From an uncultured Eubacterium sp. (GTDB lineage Bacteria > Bacillota > Clostridia > Lachnospirales > Lachnospiraceae), in the NCBI GenBank assembly GCA_910584345.1, contig CAJTZX010000069.1, forward strand, positions 1 to 16,302: DNA of 16,302 nucleotides. The letters run 5' to 3'. Of this stretch, positions 14,515-16,302 are shown piece after piece. The position numbers and the translations under genes are program-made. The notes under the pieces were generated by a model. That model made no database searches. It saw only the letters and a list, made by a program, of their open reading frames with translations, and was not told the origin of the DNA. The stretch's first letter is position 1, and each line of letters starts with the position of its first letter.

Positions 14515-16224
14515 TTACAATTCTATATCATATGATTTTTTCTTAGTCCGAGCAGGCTGATTTCGTTGCATCTCCTGTTTCCTCTGATATTCAAGTTCCC
14601 AGGCACGATGGGAAAAAACATCAGGATCTTCCACATTGAGATAATCTACCTCATTGGCGGCAATATCACGGCGGTGATAGTCATAATATTTACCGAAAGT
14701 ACCTTTGAGCTGTTCGATTAGCTTATCCCGAAAATCAGGACGTATCTGGATTCGGGTGTCCAGCAATTCTGTATACTGTTCTGGTTCAGGACGAAATTTT
14801 TCTTCCCGGAAAGCGGCGGCATCTTTTTCAAGCTGTTTTTTGAGCGAGATGTCCTGAGAATCCAGGATATCCAGATTTTTATTCATCTGGTCATATTTTT
14901 TGGATAGATTCGTCATATCTTTATCGGTAGAGCATTCTGCCTGGAAGATTAGCTGCTCTTTCCTTGATTTCAGTTCTTCGATTTCTTCGGTAATAGTGGT
15001 AAGCTGCTGATTTAATTTTATATGCTGGATGGGATTCAAAATACTGGTTTTATCCTTTTGTACATTCAGTTCTTTCCGTTCCGTAACTTTAGCTTTGAGT
15101 TTCTTTTTAACTGTGTTGTATTTATTCAGTATTGGATTAAAATGATTCATCCAGTCATGGATCACTTCTTTTTGCATCTCATTGTGGAGCAAATGATATT
15201 GTGTAAAAATCATGTGATTTCGGATTGCTTCCAATGTTTCTGCAATTATTGGAATAGACTTTTCTATAGCTTCAGCCAGTTTTGCTACCTTTGCTTTTAA
15301 TTCCCGGAGCATTTTGTTATCCGCACGAATCTGACGATTGATTTCACAGCGGTCTGCTATCATGCCTTTCTTTTCCATATTTTGGGCAATGTAGCCTTCA
15401 TGGATGGTTGGCTGTTCGGTGATTCCCTGATCTGCAAAGCTGCGGTGATCAATGCTAGCATTTATCTGATTACGTGCAAGCATTTTATTTACGGCATTTG
15501 CCCAGTTTGCTCTCCAGATATGGAGTTGTTCATCACTGTTCCATTGTTCGGAAATAGGATTCTGTTTGCCATATCGGCTGCTCTTGGGGTGTTTATCAAT
15601 CCGTTCATATCCTTTTTCCTGTGCGGAAGATGGAGTCAGATATTCTTTCTTTTTACCGACTTTATAGCGGTACTGCTTTTCCCATCCCTGCTTTTGAACA
15701 GTTTTAAATTCAGAAGCAGTAAATCCTTTTTCTTCCCCATCTTTGATACAGAGATATTCTTTTTCAGTTTTATACTGCCATGTTCCATTTTCATTTAATG
15801 GTCGGACAGTAAGAAGAATGTGTGCATGGGGATTGTGACCATCTGTATCGTGAATGGCAAAATCAGCACACATCCCCATATCTACAAAATTCTTTTTAAT
15901 AAAATCTTGAAGAAGAGAAATATTGCTGTCTTTATCCAACTCAACGGGGAGTGCGACAACAAATTCTCTTGCAAGTCGGCTGTCTTTGGTCTTTTCGTTT
16001 TCTTCCACAGCATTCCAGAGTTGTTCCCGGTCATTCCATTCCAATGGGGCCATTGGAGGAAGCATCACCTCCTGATAGATCAGCCCCTGCTTTCTGGTAT
16101 AGTCATGCTGGATGCCGTCATAATCATTGTACATGCGGCTACAGCTCATATAAGCAGAAGCAGCAACAGCAGACCGACCGGAACCACGGCTGACGACTTT
16201 GGCTTGCATATGATAAATTGCCAT
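14515..16224 (-). CDS. MobA/MobL family relaxase (MOBQ)
   Basis: A 569-aa DNA nickase that starts conjugative mobilisation at an oriT. The N-terminus MAIYHMQAKVVSRGSGRSAV and ASAYMSCSR (candidate catalytic Tyr25 among the nearby tyrosines) is typical of MobA/MobL. The metal-binding histidine motif is HDTDGHNPHAHILLT (His125, His133, His135). HEGYIAQNMEKKG (275-287) is the conserved end of the relaxase region. Residues about 290-480 are charged and coiled-coil-like. An upstream GTG at 16233 is rejected because AAAGGAGGTG (16240-16231) is itself the SD for the ATG at 16224. The gene runs toward the ABC operon, convergent with it. It appears full length. No mobC or integrase is seen within the window; they may lie beyond 16302. 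Confidence 0.92.
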   Translation of the reverse strand: MAIYHMQAKVVSRGSGRSAVAASAYMSCSRMYNDYDGIQHDYTRKQGLIYQEVMLPPMAPLEWNDREQLWNAVEENEKTKDSRLAREFVVALPVELDKDSNISLLQDFIKKNFVDMGMCADFAIHDTDGHNPHAHILLTVRPLNENGTWQYKTEKEYLCIKDGEEKGFTASEFKTVQKQGWEKQYRYKVGKKKEYLTPSSAQEKGYERIDKHPKSSRYGKQNPISEQWNSDEQLHIWRANWANAVNKMLARNQINASIDHRSFADQGITEQPTIHEGYIAQNMEKKGMIADRCEINRQIRADNKMLRELKAKVAKLAEAIEKSIPIIAETLEAIRNHMIFTQYHLLHNEMQKEVIHDWMNHFNPILNKYNTVKKKLKAKVTERKELNVQKDKTSILNPIQHIKLNQQLTTITEEIEELKSRKEQLIFQAECSTDKDMTNLSKKYDQMNKNLDILDSQDISLKKQLEKDAAAFREEKFRPEPEQYTELLDTRIQIRPDFRDKLIEQLKGTFGKYYDYHRRDIAANEVDYLNVEDPDVFSHRAWELEYQRKQEMQRNQPARTKKKSYDIEL

Positions 16225-16302
16225 ATCTAGCACCTCCTTTCGATGTTGGAGTACTCTCGGAAATTCACAGCCCTTGAAAATACTGGTGTTCCAAAGAACT
16301 CC
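16225..16302 (-). other. Leader of the relaxase gene at the window edge; possible end of an upstream gene
   Basis: On the minus strand one frame is open from the edge and ends REYSNIERRC followed by TAG at 16228-16230, within the relaxase SD region. It could be the C-terminus of an upstream gene overlapping the relaxase SD, but 24 codons are too few to judge. The relaxase frame itself has no stop up to the edge. GAGTACTC (16249-16256) is a small palindrome. No oriT was recognised. Confidence 0.3.

Larger units (their letters stand above)
8702..16302. mobile_element. Putative integrated mobilisable element, left end within the rlmD 3' region; right end outside the window
   Basis: Inferred, not proven. 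The conserved rlmD 3' end (HVETVVLLS, 8675-8701) is followed by a non-core domain, a broken tnpV, a two-component/ABC cargo module and a MobA/MobL relaxase. rumA 3' ends are known targets of integrative elements in Firmicutes. No integrase, resolvase or repeated att sequence is visible, and the exact left edge could lie anywhere from about 8540 to 8705. Confidence 0.4.

Noticed and set aside
15022..16230. Several plus-strand ORFs of 80-138 aa
   Set aside because: All are antisense to the relaxase coding frame; their translations are hydrophobic or Cys/His-rich without family motifs.

Overview
The window looks like a low-GC Firmicute of the class Clostridia, most probably a Lachnospiraceae gut anaerobe. 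The grounds are A-rich purine Shine-Dalgarno sites, AT-rich intergenic DNA, a secreted GH25 lysozyme, a YerC-type TrpR-like regulator, a DUF1836 protein next to pcrA, and a TnpV remnant. The genus cannot be decided from the sequence.

Left part (1-7170), chromosomal backbone. A PocR/MCP-type signalling protein has lost the front of its sensor domain (79-702). It is followed by a secreted GH25 lysozyme with Fn3-like and two SH3b-like domains and, 30 bp later, a TrpR/YerC-like regulator. A long imperfect hairpin separates these from a convergent DUF1836 gene. That gene is divergent from pcrA, the UvrD-type helicase, which keeps its C-terminal Tudor-like domain. Next is a 110-aa single-pass membrane protein with a very acidic tail, then a 42-bp tandem-repeat tract in which GATC/GAT motifs recur every 10.5 bp on average, closed by a strong intrinsic terminator.

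Middle (7171-9388). rlmD/rumA, the 23S rRNA m5U methyltransferase, carries an unusual extra C-terminal domain of about 94 residues and is followed directly by a frameshifted tnpV. The change of character near the conserved 3' end of rlmD, preceded by a strongly G-skewed patch, suggests the left edge of an integrated mobile element, because rumA 3' ends are known integration targets.

Right part (9389-16302), probable element cargo and mobilisation. A two-component system (OmpR-type regulator and a short one-TM histidine kinase) precedes a MacB/LolD-type ABC ATPase and an 849-aa FtsX-type permease. This arrangement usually senses and exports or detoxifies cell-envelope-active peptides. A terminator separates kinase from transporter and overlaps a candidate extended -10 promoter, so the transporter is probably a separate unit controlled by the regulator. 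On the opposite strand a MobA/MobL (MOBQ) relaxase runs from close to the right edge back toward the ABC genes. No integrase, oriT or right end is visible.

No rRNA, tRNA, CRISPR array or restriction system was recognised. All family assignments are from reading motifs; no database search was run.
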